A stretch of 64,000 bases of DNA from an uncultured Jannaschia sp. (GCF_947503795.1 NZ_CANNEZ010000001.1:1231001-1295000); one strand, 5' to 3'; shown: positions 9,257 to 21,744, numbered from the stretch's first letter. Notes: generated by a model not told the origin, from the letters alone. Numbers and translations: made by a program.

Positions 9257-10170
9257 ACGCCGTGGCCGAGGCGACCCCGCGCGTTCGGCGGCGCGACCGC
9301 GTGCTGTTGCGCGAGGTGGCCGAGGGCGTGGCGCTCGGGCGGCGCGTGCGCGTCACCGATATCGGCGCCCGGCAGACCAAGGAGGCGCCGCCCTACGGCG
9401 CGCTCCTCGCGGCCGGCATGGCGCATGTGACCGCCTTCGAGCCCGAGCCCGAGGCTTACGCGGCGCTCGTGGCCGACGCGCGCGAGGACATGACTGTCCA
9501 CCGACTCGCCATCGGCGCGCCGGGGCCTGCCACGCTCTATGCGCACAAGATCGCCTCGCTGACCTCGATCTTCCCGTTCAGCGCGCCCGCCGCGCGCTTT
9601 CTCGGCAAGGGGTTCTGGGTCAACCGGCCGGTAACCGAGATTCCCGTCGAGCTCGTGGCGCTGGACGATGTGCCGGGGCTCGCCGACGGGATCGACATCC
9701 TCAAGATGGATATCCAGGGGGCCGAGCGCGACGTGATCGAGGGCGGGCGCCGCGCCCTGTCCGAATGCATGGTCGTGATCCCCGAAGTCCGGTTCTACCG
9801 GATGTATGACGGCGAGCCGATGCTGGCCGAACTGGACCAGAGCCTGCGCGCGCAGGGTTTCGTGCTGCACAAGTTCCTGCACCAGAAGTCGGTGATTTCA
9901 CCCAGCCCGCAGGCCAAGCGGCTGGAGAAGGCGGGCGTGCGCAACCAGCTTCTGGACGGCGACGCGGTGTATATCCGGTTGATCGAGGATCCGGACGCGG
10001 TCACGACCGATCAGCTCAAGGTGCTGGCACTCGCGGCGGCGTCGGTCTTCGACAGCCCGGATCTCTGCTGCCACTGCCTGCACCTGCTGACCCTGCGCGG
10101 CGCCGTCGCGCCCGACCTTGCCGAAACCTTTGCCCGCCGGGCCGTGCCCGCGATGGACGAACTGACCTGA
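9253..10170 (+). CDS. FkbM family methyltransferase embedded in the suf operon
   Basis: A 305-residue S-adenosylmethionine-dependent methyltransferase. The nucleotide-binding region [16 protein letters not shown] is followed by [14 protein letters not shown]; the FkbM signature [17 protein letters not shown] is clear. The last ~90 residues, with a [12 protein letters not shown] cysteine/histidine cluster, lie outside the core domain. The GTG at 9253 overlaps the sufB stop (GTGA), so translation is probably coupled. FkbM enzymes usually O-methylate sugars or small molecules and have no known step in Fe-S assembly; why it sits between sufB and sufC is unexplained. Confidence 0.88.
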
Positions 10171-10207
10171 AGACTGCCCCGACGGGCGGCGTTGAGAGGA
10201 TGCCGAG

Positions 10208-10962
<755 letters not shown>

Positions 10963-10963
<1 letters not shown>

Positions 10964-12207
10964 TGGCGGAGCGAGCGACCTCCGACACGCTGGACCGGCG
11001 CCTGAACCTGCCTGCGGGTGGCGGCTGGCTGGGCCGGGCGCGACGCGACGCGGCCGACCGGCTGCGCGCGGTGGGCCTGCCCGGTCGGCGCGACGAATAC
11101 TGGCGCTACACCGATCCCGCGCCGCTGACCGACCCCGCCCCGCAGATCGAAGCCAGCGCCGATGGGGGCGACCCGTTCGCCGGGTTCGAGACATACACGA
11201 TCACGATTGATGCGGATGGCGTCACGCTGCCGGGTGACCTGCCCGACGGGGTCGAGGTCGCGACGCTCGCGCAGGCCGGCGAGGCTGATATCCATTGGGC
11301 GCGCGACCTCTACGGCACGCTCGAGGCGGCGGGCTCGCGGCCTGTGTCGCGGCCGCTCGCCATGCTGAACACGGCGATGGCGACCGACGGGTTGGTGATC
11401 CGTGCGACCGGCATAGTCACCCGTCCGATCCACATCCGCACGACCGGCAACGGCGATGCGATGCATCACCATGTCGTCCGCGTCGAAAGCGGGGCGGAGC
11501 TGACGCTCCTGAAATCCGGCACGGGTGGCGCACGCGTCAATACCGTGACCGAGGTGGATGTGGCCGATGGCGGCACCTGCCACCACCTGCGCATCCAGGG
11601 CCCCGATGCGGACCGCCACGTCAACACCCACCTGTTCGCGCGGCTGGGCGCGGGGTCGATCCTCAAGTCCTTCACCCTCAGCGCGAATGGCCGGCTGACC
11701 CGCAATGAGGCGGTGATCGACATGGCCGGCGATGACGGCGGGGCGACCATTGCAGGCGCGACCTTCGGGCGGGGTGACTTCCATCACGACGATACGGTCT
11801 GGGTCACCCATGGCGCGCTGAACGGCGAAAGCCGGCAGGTCTTCAAGAAGGTCCTGCGCGACGGGGCCGTGGGCGTGTTCCAGGGCAAGATTCTCGTCAA
11901 GGACGGCGCGCAGAAGACCGATGGCTACCAGATCAGCCAGTCGCTCCTGCTGGACGATGACAGCCAGTTCCTCGCCAAGCCCGAGCTCGAGATCTACGCC
12001 GACGACGTGGCCTGCTCGCACGGGTCAACGACTGGCGCGATCGACGAGACGGCGCTCTTCTACCTGCGCTCGCGCGGGGTGCCCGAGCGGGTGGCGACCG
12101 ACCTTCTGGTTCTGTCGTTCCTCGCCGAGGCGACCGAAGAGATCGAGGATCCGGCCCTGCGCGAGCATGTGATGGACCGCATGGCGGATTGGCTCGCCCG
12201 CGACTGA
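10963..12207 (+). CDS. sufD: Fe-S assembly subunit SufD
   Basis: Partner of SufB in the SufBCD scaffold, 414 residues. The C-terminal segment VACSHGSTTGAID contains the conserved histidine implicated in cluster formation at the SufB-SufD interface, and the LSFLAEATEEIED tail is typical. The N-terminal part includes the conserved RDEYWRYTD motif. The ATG at 10963 overlaps the sufC stop by one base; the longer upstream frame is a shadow of sufC. Its stop overlaps the start of the first Yip1 gene. Confidence 0.97.
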
Positions 12208-12689
12208 TGTCGGTCACGCGCGACATCCCGAGGGCCTGGATCCGGCCGCGTCAGGTCATGGCCGAGCACATGGCGCGCGGCACGGGCGACAGCGCGGCGT
12301 TCATCTTCCTGATGGCCGGGTGCTTCCTTCTGTTCGTCTCACGCCTGCCGGTCCTGTCGCGGCAATCCTTCCTGACGGGCGAGGATTTCATGGTCCAGAT
12401 GGGCGGCACGCTGATGGCGCTGGTCTTCGTGCTGCCCTTGATCATCATCGCGCTGGCCTTTGTGGCGCATCTTCTGGCCAAACTCGCGGGCGCACTGGGC
12501 ACCGCCGAGGGCGCGCGGGTCGCGACGGCCTGGTCGCTCCTGGCGGCGTCGCCCGCGATGCTGCTCAACGGCTTGACCGAAGGGTTCCTCGGGGCGGGCC
12601 CGGCCCTGCAACTCGTCGGCCTCGTGGCATTGGGCGGGTTCATCTGGATCTGGGTCAACTCGCTCTACGCGGCGGAGTGGGCCCGGTGA
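12207..12689 (+). CDS. Yip1-family membrane protein, first copy
   Basis: A 160-residue integral membrane protein with about four hydrophobic segments, for example IFLMAGCFLLFVSRLPVL and ALVFVLPLIIIALAFVAHLL, in a Yip1-domain-like layout. The function is unknown. The ATG at 12207 overlaps the sufD stop (TGATG), and the stop overlaps the GTG of the next gene, so it is translationally coupled into the suf operon. No cysteine motif or Fe-S motif is visible, so a direct biochemical role in cluster assembly is not indicated. Confidence 0.8.
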   Translation: MSVTRDIPRAWIRPRQVMAEHMARGTGDSAAFIFLMAGCFLLFVSRLPVLSRQSFLTGEDFMVQMGGTLMALVFVLPLIIIALAFVAHLLAKLAGALGTAEGARVATAWSLLAASPAMLLNGLTEGFLGAGPALQLVGLVALGGFIWIWVNSLYAAEWAR

Positions 12690-13284
12690 TCGCCATCCTC
12701 CAATCCGGCCTGCGGCGCTTCCTGCGTAACCCTATGGGCGCGCTCGAAGACATGCGGGATATCGCCCCGGCCGCATCCGTCGCGGTGATGGCGCTGGTTG
12801 CCGCGGGCCTGGTCCACGTGGTGCTGGACCATCTGCTCGGGGCCTGGGCCTTTCCCTACTCCTTCGAGCCGGGAGGCAAGCGCGCGGGAGGGCCGTTCGT
12901 CGGCACGTTCGTGGTGCTGGCGCGCCTCTTCGGCACGGCAGCAGGCCTGTGGCTGGTCGCGCGCGTGCTCGGGCAGCCTCTCAGCTGGGCGCTGGCGATG
13001 TGGATGATCGTTCCCTTCGCATTAGCCGAGATCGGGCTCGATTTGCTGGAGCTGTCGACGGCGGCGATCCACGAATTGACGATGCTCGACCTGTATGGCC
13101 GCCTGTTCCTGATCGGGTTCACCGGCACGCTGCTGGTCCTGATCGCGTCGGTGAAGGCCGCGCTGCCGGGGCGTGACTGGCTCGGCGCACTTGGCGCCAG
13201 TGTGGTCATCTGGGGCGGCGGCACCTACATCCCCTACCTTGTCCTGCCGATTGCGGGCATCCTCCATCTGACGGAACGCGCGAA

Positions 13285-13288
<4 letters not shown>
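12686..13288 (+). CDS. Yip1-like membrane protein, second copy
   Basis: A 200-residue membrane protein with about five hydrophobic segments, beginning VIAILQSGLRRFLRNP and ending in a hydrophobic YLVLPIAGILHL stretch. The overall plan resembles the preceding gene and Yip1-domain proteins, with a longer loop containing FSYSFEPGGKRAGG-like sequence after the first helix. The GTG at 12686 forms a GTGA overlap with the upstream stop, and its own stop overlaps the sufS ATG. The function is unknown; position alone ties it to Fe-S assembly. Confidence 0.75.
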
Positions 13289-14493
<1,205 letters not shown>

Positions 14494-14505
<12 letters not shown>

Positions 14506-14967
14506 GGTCGTGAACTCCGCGACTTGGGCGCCGGTGATCCGCTGAAGCTCCGCCGGGGCGACCGGGAAGACGTGGCGCGGGGTGCCCGCAGCGGCCCAGA
14601 CCGTCCCGAAGGCCAGAAGGCGCGCGTCCATCCAGATCGGCACATCCGAGATCAGCCCGACCGGCGACACGCCCCCGATCGCAAAGCCGGTGACCCGGCG
14701 CACCGTCGCCGCATCCGCCCGAGTCAGCGGTCCGCCGGCAAGGGACGCGGCGCGGTCCGGGTCGACCTGATTGCCGCCCGCGGTCAGGAACAGTGCGCAG
14801 CCGTCGCCCTGACCGAACAGGATCGATTTCGCGATCTGGTCCAGCTCACAGCTGACGGCGGCCGCGGCTTCGGCGGCGGTGCGGGTCTGATCGGACATCT
14901 CGACGGGGCGGGCATCGAGGCCCGCGGCATCGAGCGCGGCGGTCACGCGGCGAAGGCTCTTGCTCAT
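14494..14967 (-). CDS. YbaK/EbsC-type aminoacyl-tRNA deacylase-like protein
   Basis: A 157-residue protein of the YbaK/ProX editing family, which hydrolyses mischarged tRNAs in trans. The conserved lysine appears in QIAKSILFG and the family segments VTGFAIGGVSPVG and AAAGTPRHVFPV are present. The ATG at 14967 matches the family N-terminus. It converges with sufS (12-base overlap), and its 5' end faces glnE. The exact tRNA substrate cannot be assigned. Confidence 0.88.
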
Positions 14968-15019
14968 GGGGCTGGTTCTGCCCGTTGACGCCGGAGGCCG
15001 CAACGGGCCTGATCGGGCG

Positions 15020-17746
15020 ATGTTCCGCTCCCGCATCACGCAGGCTCCGATCCCCTTCGATCCCGCGGCGGGCGCCGATGCGGTCGGGGCCCTCGCGCCG
15101 CCCTCGGACGTGGCCCCGCTGATCGCAGGCGCCGCCGGGTGCAGCCCGTTCCTCGCCATGGGCATGGCCCGGGAACGGGACTGGCTCTCCGGTCTCTGGG
15201 ACGCGGCGCCCAAGGACATTCTCGATGGTCTACTGGCCGAAACGGCACGGATCGACGGTGACCGGAAGCCGGCCTTGCGCGTTCTCAAGCGCCGGATCGG
15301 CCTGCTGGTCTCGCTTTGCGACCTCGGCGGTGTCTGGCCGGTGATGGAGGCGACGGCGGCGCTCACACGATTTGCCGACGCTGCCACCAATGCCGCGTTG
15401 GCTCACGCGCTCGGGCGCCACGCCAAGGGGCCGGTCGAGGGAGATGGCGGCCTCGTTGCCATCGCGATGGGCAAGATGGGCGCGTTCGAACTCAATTATT
15501 CCAGCGATATCGACCTCGTCCTGCTGTTCGACGAAAGCCGCTACGATCCGGCCGATTACGGGACGGCGCGCGCGATCCTGCTGAAGGCCGCGCGGACGGC
15601 GATGGCCACGCTCTCGGATGTCACGGCGGACGGCTACGTCTTCCGCACCGACCTGCGCCTGCGCCCCGACCCCGGCTCCACCCCGATCGTTCTCTCGATG
15701 GAGGCGGCGGAGCGCTACTATGAGGCCATGGGCCGCGCGTGGGAGCGGGCGGCCTGGATCAAGGCGCGGGCCTGCGCGGGGGCCGTCGAGGCGGGGGCAG
15801 GGTTCGTCGAGCGGCTCGCGCCCTTCGTCTGGCGGCGGCACCTCGATTTCGCCGCCGTGCAGGACGCGCATGACATGCGGCTCCGGATTCGCGACCACAA
15901 GGGGCTGGGCGGACCGCTGGACCTCGCCGGGCATCACATCAAGCTGGGGCGCGGCGGCATCCGCGAGATCGAGTTCTACGCCCAGACCCAGCAGATCATC
16001 GCGGGCGGGCGTGATCGCTCGCTCCGGGTCCGCCCGACGCTCGAGGCGCTGGACCGTCTGGTCGAGGCCCGGTGGGTCGGAGCCGAGACCCGCGACGTGC
16101 TGGCCCCGAGCTACGTCCACCTGCGCCGGGTCGAGCACGCGCTCCAGATGGTGCAGGATGCGCAGACCCATGTCATGCCGCGCGATGCGGACGGGATGCG
16201 CCGGATCGCCAACCTGATGGGCGTGAGCGACACCGACGCGTTCCTCGCCGACCTGCGCGACCGGATCGGCGCCGTCGAGCGGATCGTGGACCCGAGCTTC
16301 CGGCCCGACGCGCCCGCGTCGGATGCGCCCGACGCGATCGAGGGCGCGGCGGCGGTGACCGACCGCTGGCCGACATATCCTGCGCTCCGCTCCGAGCGCG
16401 CGCGGACGATCTTCGCGCGGCTCCGGCCGCGGCTCCTGCGTGAACTGGGCGGCGCGGCGCGCCCGGCCGAGGCGCTGTCGGCCTTCGACGACTTCTTGCG
16501 CGGGCTTCCGGCGGGGGTGCAGATCTTCTCGCTCTTCGAGGCCAAGGACGAGCTCGTCTCGCTCATCGCTGATATCTGTGCGACCGCCCCCGATCTCGCG
16601 CGCTACCTGTCGCGCAACGCGGACGTGCTCGATGCGGTGATCGACGGGCGCTTCTTTGCGGACCTGCCCGAGCGGTGGGAGCCGCCCGCGCCCGCCGAAG
16701 ATTACGAGGCGACGCTGATCGCGCTCCGTCGCTGGCACCGGGAACGGCATTTCCGCATCGGCGTCCACCTGCTGCGCCGTCTCGCCCCGCCCGAGATCGC
16801 GTCCCGGCGCTATGCCGCGCTGGCCGACGCGACGCTGGCCGGGGCCTGGGCCGCCGCCGAAGCCGAGACCGCGCGGCGCTACGGGCGCGTGCCGGGTCAG
16901 GCGCTCGCGGGGATCGGGATGGGATCGCTCGGCGCCGGGCGGCTGAACGCGCGCTCGGACCTCGATCTCGTGGTGCTGCACGATGGCGGCGAGGGGGTGT
17001 CCGATGGCGCCCGCGCGTTGCCGCCGGCCCAATGGGCCGCGCGGTTCACCCAGACGCTGATCACCGCGCTTTCGGCGCCGATGGGGGACGGACGGCTCTA
17101 CGAGGTGGATATGCGCCTGCGCCCCTCGGGGCGGCAGGGGCCTGTGGCGACGGCGCTGTCGGGCTTCCGCACCTACCAGGCGAGCGAGGCTTGGGTCTGG
17201 GAGCACATGGCCCTGACGCAGGCACGGCCGGTGGCGGGCTCGCCCGAGGTCGGCACGGCGGCGATGGCGGCGCGGGCCGAGGTGCTGGCGTCCTCGCGTT
17301 TCGCACCCGACGAGATCCTACGCGGCCTCGCCGAGATGCGCGCGCGGGTCCGCGCGGCGGAACGGGTCGGAGGCGGACTTTCGGTCAAGGTCGGGCCGGG
17401 CCGGTTGCAGGACATCGCGCTAGTGGCGCAGGCCCACACGCTGATCGCGGCCGCGACCGGCGGCGAGATCGCCCGCACGGTCGACGCGCAGCTCGCCGCG
17501 GACGGGTGGCTGCCGCCGGAGGCCCGCGCGACGCTGGCCGAGACCCATGCCCGCCTGTCGGACGTCCAGCAGACGCTGCGCCTGATTACAGCCGACGATC
17601 CGCCCGGCGATCTGGGGACGGGGGGGTTGGCCCTCCTCGCTGCGATCACCGGCAGCGATGATGTCGCAACGTCCTGCGATGTCGCCGCTGGGCGCGCCGA
17701 GGCCGCGATCGACGCGGCGCTGGACCGGGCCGGTCTGGCAGGATAG
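15020..17746 (+). CDS. glnE: Bifunctional glutamine synthetase adenylyltransferase/deadenylylase
   Basis: Adjusts glutamine synthetase activity by adding and removing AMP, part of nitrogen control. 908 residues from the ATG at 15020, slightly under the usual 940-990. Two nucleotidyltransferase domains are seen: the N-terminal removase with AMGKMGAFELNYSSDIDLV, and the C-terminal transferase with GMGSLGAGRLNARSDLDLVV near residue 634. Each is followed by a helical GlnE-type domain. The start is uncertain because the frame is open to 14960, but that region overlaps the ybaK-like gene and lacks family sequence, and no strong ribosome site is seen at 15020. Confidence 0.93.
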   Translation: MFRSRITQAPIPFDPAAGADAVGALAPPSDVAPLIAGAAGCSPFLAMGMARERDWLSGLWDAAPKDILDGLLAETARIDGDRKPALRVLKRRIGLLVSLCDLGGVWPVMEATAALTRFADAATNAALAHALGRHAKGPVEGDGGLVAIAMGKMGAFELNYSSDIDLVLLFDESRYDPADYGTARAILLKAARTAMATLSDVTADGYVFRTDLRLRPDPGSTPIVLSMEAAERYYEAMGRAWERAAWIKARACAGAVEAGAGFVERLAPFVWRRHLDFAAVQDAHDMRLRIRDHKGLGGPLDLAGHHIKLGRGGIREIEFYAQTQQIIAGGRDRSLRVRPTLEALDRLVEARWVGAETRDVLAPSYVHLRRVEHALQMVQDAQTHVMPRDADGMRRIANLMGVSDTDAFLADLRDRIGAVERIVDPSFRPDAPASDAPDAIEGAAAVTDRWPTYPALRSERARTIFARLRPRLLRELGGAARPAEALSAFDDFLRGLPAGVQIFSLFEAKDELVSLIADICATAPDLARYLSRNADVLDAVIDGRFFADLPERWEPPAPAEDYEATLIALRRWHRERHFRIGVHLLRRLAPPEIASRRYAALADATLAGAWAAAEAETARRYGRVPGQALAGIGMGSLGAGRLNARSDLDLVVLHDGGEGVSDGARALPPAQWAARFTQTLITALSAPMGDGRLYEVDMRLRPSGRQGPVATALSGFRTYQASEAWVWEHMALTQARPVAGSPEVGTAAMAARAEVLASSRFAPDEILRGLAEMRARVRAAERVGGGLSVKVGPGRLQDIALVAQAHTLIAAATGGEIARTVDAQLAADGWLPPEARATLAETHARLSDVQQTLRLITADDPPGDLGTGGLALLAAITGSDDVATSCDVAAGRAEAAIDAALDRAGLAG

Positions 17747-17775
17747 CGCGGGCGGCAGCATCGGGAGTGCACGAC

Positions 17776-18036
17776 ATGGTGGCAAAGGACGGGCAGGGGC
17801 CGGACGACCCGAAAGGGCTGATCCACGAGGCGTATCGCATCGACGGCATCACGGGATCGGAATGCCGGACGATCTTCCTCGATTGGGCGCTGACGATCGA
17901 GGATGCGGCAGCGGCGATCCCGCGCCTGCTGGACGGGCGGCCCGACGAACATCCCATGAGCCAGGTCCTGCGCGACGGCCTTGGCGCGTCGCCCCAGGGA
18001 CGGCGCGGCGGTCGCGCCGCACGGGTGCGCGACTAG
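17776..18036 (+). CDS. Conserved-looking small protein of unknown function (86 aa)
   Basis: An acidic/basic mixed 86-residue soluble protein containing LIHEAYRIDGITGSECRTIF and LTIEDAAAAIPRLLDGRPDEHP, with an Arg-rich tail. GGGAG lies 8 bases before the ATG at 17776; a GTG at 17767 is an alternative. It begins 29 bases after glnE on the same strand and its stop overlaps that of the convergent regulator by 4 bases. The composition is protein-like rather than shadow-like, but I do not recognise a family. Confidence 0.65.
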   Translation: MVAKDGQGPDDPKGLIHEAYRIDGITGSECRTIFLDWALTIEDAAAAIPRLLDGRPDEHPMSQVLRDGLGASPQGRRGGRAARVRD

Positions 18037-19064
18037 CCCCGGACCGGTGTCCCGTGGGTGCCCCGCTCGCGGTAGGGGGTGGTGCCGTAATGCGCGCGGT
18101 AGCATTTCGAGAAATGCGAGGGCGAGGTGAAGCCGCAGGCCAGTGCCACGTTGATGATCGACATATCCGTCTGCATCAGCAGGTTGCGCGCCTTCCCCAG
18201 CCGCAGCTCCATGTAGTATTTCTTGGGGCTTCGGCTCAGGTAACGACGAAAGAGCCGCTCCAGTTGCCGCGTCGACATCCCAACATCGGCGGCGAGGATC
18301 GACGGGCTGATCGGCTCCTCGATGTTCTGCTCCATTTCGCGGATGACCTGGCTCAGGCGCGGGTGGCGGACGCCGATCCGTGTGGGGATCGACAGCCGTT
18401 GCGTGTCCTGATCGGTGCGAATGGACGAATAGATCAGCTGGTCCGCGACAAGCGCCGCCAGCCCTTCGCCATGGTCCTGCGCGATGATGTGCAGCATCAG
18501 GTCGACCGAGGCCGTGCCGCCGGCGGTCGTGATGCGCTTGCCGTCGGCGGTGAAGATCGACTTGGTCAGCTCGATCTCGGGAAATTCCTCGGCGAAGCTG
18601 TCCTGGTTCTCCCAGTGGATGGTCGCGCGCTTGCCGTCGAGCAGGCCCGCGACGGCCATCGTCCAGGATGCCGTGCAGAGGCCGCCGATCGTGACACCGC
18701 GACGCGCCTCGCGGCGAAGCCAGCTGACGAGGCGCTTGGTCGTGGCCGAGGCCACGTCGATGCCGCCGACAAGAAGCAGCGAGTCGTCGCGCGAGATCTC
18801 CTCGAGGTCGCGGTCCAGCATGAAGCTCGTGCCGGCCGAGCAGGTGATCGTGCCGCCGCCTTCGCCCAGCAGCTCCCATGTATAGAGTTCGGCCCCTGCC
18901 ATCCGGTTGGCGATGCGAAGCGCATCCACGGCACTGGCGAAGCACATCAGCGTGAACCGGTCGAGCAAAACGAAGATGAATTTTCGAGGCTTCGCCGGAG
19001 CCGTGATTTCGATCGCGGCGGGGCGGGCCGGGGCCACTTCGACGGGGTAAGTGCTGTCACCCAT
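18033..19064 (-). CDS. GlxA-type AraC-family transcriptional regulator
   Basis: A 343-residue regulator with an N-terminal DJ-1/PfpI-like (class I amidotransferase fold) domain at about residues 28-200, including the elbow [11 protein letters not shown], and a C-terminal AraC helix-turn-helix at about 235-330 with [21 protein letters not shown]. This architecture is shared by GbdR/CdhR-type activators of betaine or carnitine breakdown, but no such genes are adjacent, so the inducer is unknown. It is divergent from the DAHP synthase gene; a 20-bp inverted repeat lies 32 bases upstream of its start. Confidence 0.92.
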   Translation of the reverse strand: MGDSTYPVEVAPARPAAIEITAPAKPRKFIFVLLDRFTLMCFASAVDALRIANRMAGAELYTWELLGEGGGTITCSAGTSFMLDRDLEEISRDDSLLLVGGIDVASATTKRLVSWLRREARRGVTIGGLCTASWTMAVAGLLDGKRATIHWENQDSFAEEFPEIELTKSIFTADGKRITTAGGTASVDLMLHIIAQDHGEGLAALVADQLIYSSIRTDQDTQRLSIPTRIGVRHPRLSQVIREMEQNIEEPISPSILAADVGMSTRQLERLFRRYLSRSPKKYYMELRLGKARNLLMQTDMSIINVALACGFTSPSHFSKCYRAHYGTTPYRERGTHGTPVRG

Positions 19065-19095
19065 GGCGGGCGTCCTCGTTCACGGAAACAGACGC

Positions 19096-19115
19096 GTCAC
19101 ACGCGATCCTGTGAC
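19096..19115. promoter_or_regulatory. Inverted repeat GTCACA-N8-TGTGAC upstream of the GlxA-type regulator
   Basis: Perfect 6-bp arms with an 8-base spacer in the 163-bp divergent region, 32 bases from the regulator's ATG and about 110 bases from the DAHP synthase ATG. It could be an operator for autoregulation. The arm order is the reverse of a CRP/FNR site (TGTGA-N6-TCACA). Confidence 0.4.
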
Positions 19116-19227
19116 CGCAAAAGCCCAAACCGGCGTCGGGATCAAGCGAATTGGCGCATCGGGTTCTGGTGGCCGACCGTGGTTTGCGGTAGGGCCGGGC
19201 TCCAGACAGACAGACGAGGTGCCGAGC

Positions 19228-20589
19228 ATGGCCTGGACCAAGAGCGACTGGAGAGCGAAACCGCGGGTTCAGATGCCCGATTACCTCGATGCGGGCGCGC
19301 TGGGCGCTGTCGAGGCACGGCTGGGTCAGTACCCGCCGCTGGTCTTCGCGGGCGAGGCGCGGACGCTGAAATCCGAGCTTGCGGCCGCCGGCCGGGGCGA
19401 GGCGTTCCTCCTGCAGGGCGGCGACTGCGCCGAGAGCTTCGCCGAGTTCTCCGCCGACACGATCCGCGACACGTTCAAGGTCATGCTGCAGATGGCGATG
19501 GTCCTGACCTTCGGGGCCAAGGTGCCCGTTGTGAAGGTCGGCCGCATGGCCGGTCAGTTCGCCAAGCCCCGATCGGCCCCGACCGAGGTGAAGGACGGCG
19601 TGGAGCTGCCCAGCTACCGCGGCGACATCATCAACGAGCTGGACTTCACCGAGGCCGCGCGCATCCCGAACCCGGCCAAGATGCTCGAGGCCTACACGCA
19701 GGCGGCGGCGACGCTGAACCTGCTGCGCGCCTTCTCGAAGGGCGGGTTCGCCGATGCGCACAAGGTGCATCAATGGACGCTTGGCTTCGTCGAGGGCGAG
19801 CGAGCCGCGCAGTATCGCGACATGGCGGGCCGCATCCAGGACACGCTGGATTTCATGACCGCCGCCGGTGTGACGGGCAATAATGACGAGCTGACGACGG
19901 TCGACTTCTACACCTCGCACGAAGCGCTTCTGCTCGAATACGAAGAGGCACTCTGCCGCCAGGACAGCCTGACGGGCAACTGGCTGGCCGGGTCGGGGCA
20001 CATGATCTGGATCGGCGACCGCACGCGACAGCCCGATGGGGCCCATGTCGAGTTCTGCCGTGGCGTGTTGAACCCGATCGGTCTGAAATGCGGGCCGACG
20101 ACCACCGAGGAGGACCTCAAGGTCCTGATCGACACGCTGAACCCCGAGAACGAAATGGGGCGCCTGACCCTGATCGCGCGCTTCGGGGCCGGCAAGGTCG
20201 GCGACCACCTGCCGCGTCTTATCAAGACCGTGAAGGAGATGGGCGCGAACGTCGTATGGACCTGCGACGCGATGCACGGGAACACGATCAAGTCGTCCAC
20301 CGGCTACAAGACGCGCCCCTTCGAAAGCGTGCTGCGCGAGGTGCAGGAGTTCTTTGCGATCCACCGCGCCGAGGGCACCGTGCCAGGCGGCGTGCATTTC
20401 GAGATGACGGGCCAGGACGTGACCGAATGCACCGGCGGCGTGCGCGCCGTCACCGACGAGGACCTGTCGGATCGCTACCACACCGCCTGCGACCCGCGCC
20501 TCAACGCGTCGCAATCGCTGGAGCTGGCCTTCCTCGTGGCCGACGAGCTTTCGGGGTTGCGGGCCGAGCGGCAGCGCGCCGCGTCCTGA
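19228..20589 (+). CDS. 3-deoxy-7-phosphoheptulonate (DAHP) synthase, class II
   Basis: First enzyme of the shikimate pathway, condensing phosphoenolpyruvate and erythrose 4-phosphate. 453 residues, the plant/actinobacterial-like class II type. Diagnostic segments are [28 protein letters not shown] (phosphate-binding) and CDAMHGNT, with a metal-binding [18 protein letters not shown] region near the C-terminus. The ATG at 19228 matches the family start MAWTKSDWR. It stands alone between divergent and convergent neighbours. Confidence 0.96.
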   Translation: MAWTKSDWRAKPRVQMPDYLDAGALGAVEARLGQYPPLVFAGEARTLKSELAAAGRGEAFLLQGGDCAESFAEFSADTIRDTFKVMLQMAMVLTFGAKVPVVKVGRMAGQFAKPRSAPTEVKDGVELPSYRGDIINELDFTEAARIPNPAKMLEAYTQAAATLNLLRAFSKGGFADAHKVHQWTLGFVEGERAAQYRDMAGRIQDTLDFMTAAGVTGNNDELTTVDFYTSHEALLLEYEEALCRQDSLTGNWLAGSGHMIWIGDRTRQPDGAHVEFCRGVLNPIGLKCGPTTTEEDLKVLIDTLNPENEMGRLTLIARFGAGKVGDHLPRLIKTVKEMGANVVWTCDAMHGNTIKSSTGYKTRPFESVLREVQEFFAIHRAEGTVPGGVHFEMTGQDVTECTGGVRAVTDEDLSDRYHTACDPRLNASQSLELAFLVADELSGLRAERQRAAS

Positions 20590-20608
20590 TCCTGTCCCTG
20601 TGCGCGCC

Positions 20609-20995
20609 TCAGGGCGCGGGCTGGGCCTTCAGCCATGTCAGCGCCGCGTCTTCGGTTTCGAAGGCGCGCGCTTCGACCGGAATCACCTTGCCCATCGCCT
20701 CGACCAGACCGCCCGCCGCGCCGGGGGCGTTCGAGACGACGTAGTTCCGGACCTTAGCCAGCGACGCCACCCTGGCCTTGAGACTGTCGAGCGACAGGCC
20801 CGCGCCGGCCTCCGCGGTCGCGTTGGTGTCGAACTGCAGAAGCATGTCGACCTTCGTCGGGGCGGCATCGAACACCTCGAGCATATGCTCGGACATGGCG
20901 GTCATATCGTCGCGCGTGACCTCGGCGACGATCCGGAACGCATGAAGGTGGGGCAGGTCGGTCGGGATTTCCCGAATGGTGGGCGTGGCGAACAT
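20609..20995 (-). CDS. STAS/SEC14 (SpoIIAA-like) domain protein
   Basis: A 128-residue soluble protein of the SpoIIAA-like/STAS-SEC14 family: a beta-alpha sandwich beginning LHAFRIVAEVTRDDMTAM, then LLQFDTNATAEAGAG and a conserved basic central region. The role is unknown in most bacteria. The ATG at 20995 has TGGAGG upstream at good spacing. It lies 56 bases downstream of a PAS-domain gene on the same strand, possibly an operon. Confidence 0.8.
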   Translation of the reverse strand: MFATPTIREIPTDLPHLHAFRIVAEVTRDDMTAMSEHMLEVFDAAPTKVDMLLQFDTNATAEAGAGLSLDSLKARVASLAKVRNYVVSNAPGAAGGLVEAMGKVIPVEARAFETEDAALTWLKAQPAP

Positions 20996-21051
20996 CTGGG
21001 CCTCCAGGACCGTTGAATGCCACCTGAACGCGCCCCCGCGGTCGCCGTTCC

Positions 21052-21744
21052 TTACTTCACGACCCGAAGCCACGGGACGGCGGATGGCCCCGGTGCATAG
21101 GGCGTCGCAGCCTCGGCCAATTCTATCGGCAACGGCGCCGCGCGATCCGTCGCGCGCCGCATCGGATGGTGTTCGGACCGGGCAGTCGCGCGCAGGCGGT
21201 GGCCGGTCACGGCGAAGCGGCGGGGGGCGTCCCCGGCGACCACGCGGTCGGTCACCACGACGACCTGTGCCTTGGTGACCGCGAAGGCCGCGTCGAGCAG
21301 CGGCAGGATCAGCATCTTCGCGCCCACCGTGCCGTCGGGCCCTTCGCAGGCCAGGTCCAGCTCGGCGGCGAGCCCCGTCTCGAACACCTCTTCGACCAGA
21401 GCCGCGGCGCGATCGCGGTCGGGGAGCGCGAAGAACGCCTTGATCGGCAACCCGCGCACGTCCATGCCCATCAGATCGCGCATCATGCGACCGCCCAGAC
21501 GCACCCGCACCGTGCCCGCGCGCACGCGATCGATGATCATCGAATGCCCGACCGTGACGCGCATCGCGTTCGGATCCAGCGCATCGCGACGCGGCAGCGC
21601 GGTGCCCGTGCGCAGCGACGACCAGTAGCGCCACGCCTCGTCGAGGATCGGCGACGACCGCATCGTGGCGAACCCCCGCGCCGCGTCGCCCGTCGAAATG
21701 CGCGTGATCACCACGTCCCGCGTCGTGTCGTCATAGCCCGTCAT
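21052..21744 (-). CDS. PAS-domain protein (PAS_5 type)
   Basis: A 230-residue protein with a single PAS-like domain of the alphaproteobacterial PAS_5 type. The N-terminal half contains SSPILDEAWRYWSSLRTG, DPNAMRVTVGHSMIIDRV and GGRMMRDLMGMDVRGLPIKAFF, the family hallmarks. The C-terminal ~80 residues look disordered, rich in Arg, Ala and Pro. No output domain is attached. Family members are mostly uncharacterised. Its upstream region faces yicC. Confidence 0.82.
   Translation of the reverse strand: MTGYDDTTRDVVITRISTGDAARGFATMRSSPILDEAWRYWSSLRTGTALPRRDALDPNAMRVTVGHSMIIDRVRAGTVRVRLGGRMMRDLMGMDVRGLPIKAFFALPDRDRAAALVEEVFETGLAAELDLACEGPDGTVGAKMLILPLLDAAFAVTKAQVVVVTDRVVAGDAPRRFAVTGHRLRATARSEHHPMRRATDRAAPLPIELAEAATPYAPGPSAVPWLRVVK

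Noticed and set aside
19096-19115. CRP/FNR binding site.
   Set aside because: The arms are in the opposite order (GTCACA...TGTGAC rather than TGTGA...TCACA) and spacing is 8 rather than 6.
17658-19883. A 741-codon rightward frame over the GlxA-type regulator and into DAHP synthase.
   Set aside because: Low-complexity Arg/Gly/Ala composition and overlap with genuine genes on both strands mark it as a shadow.
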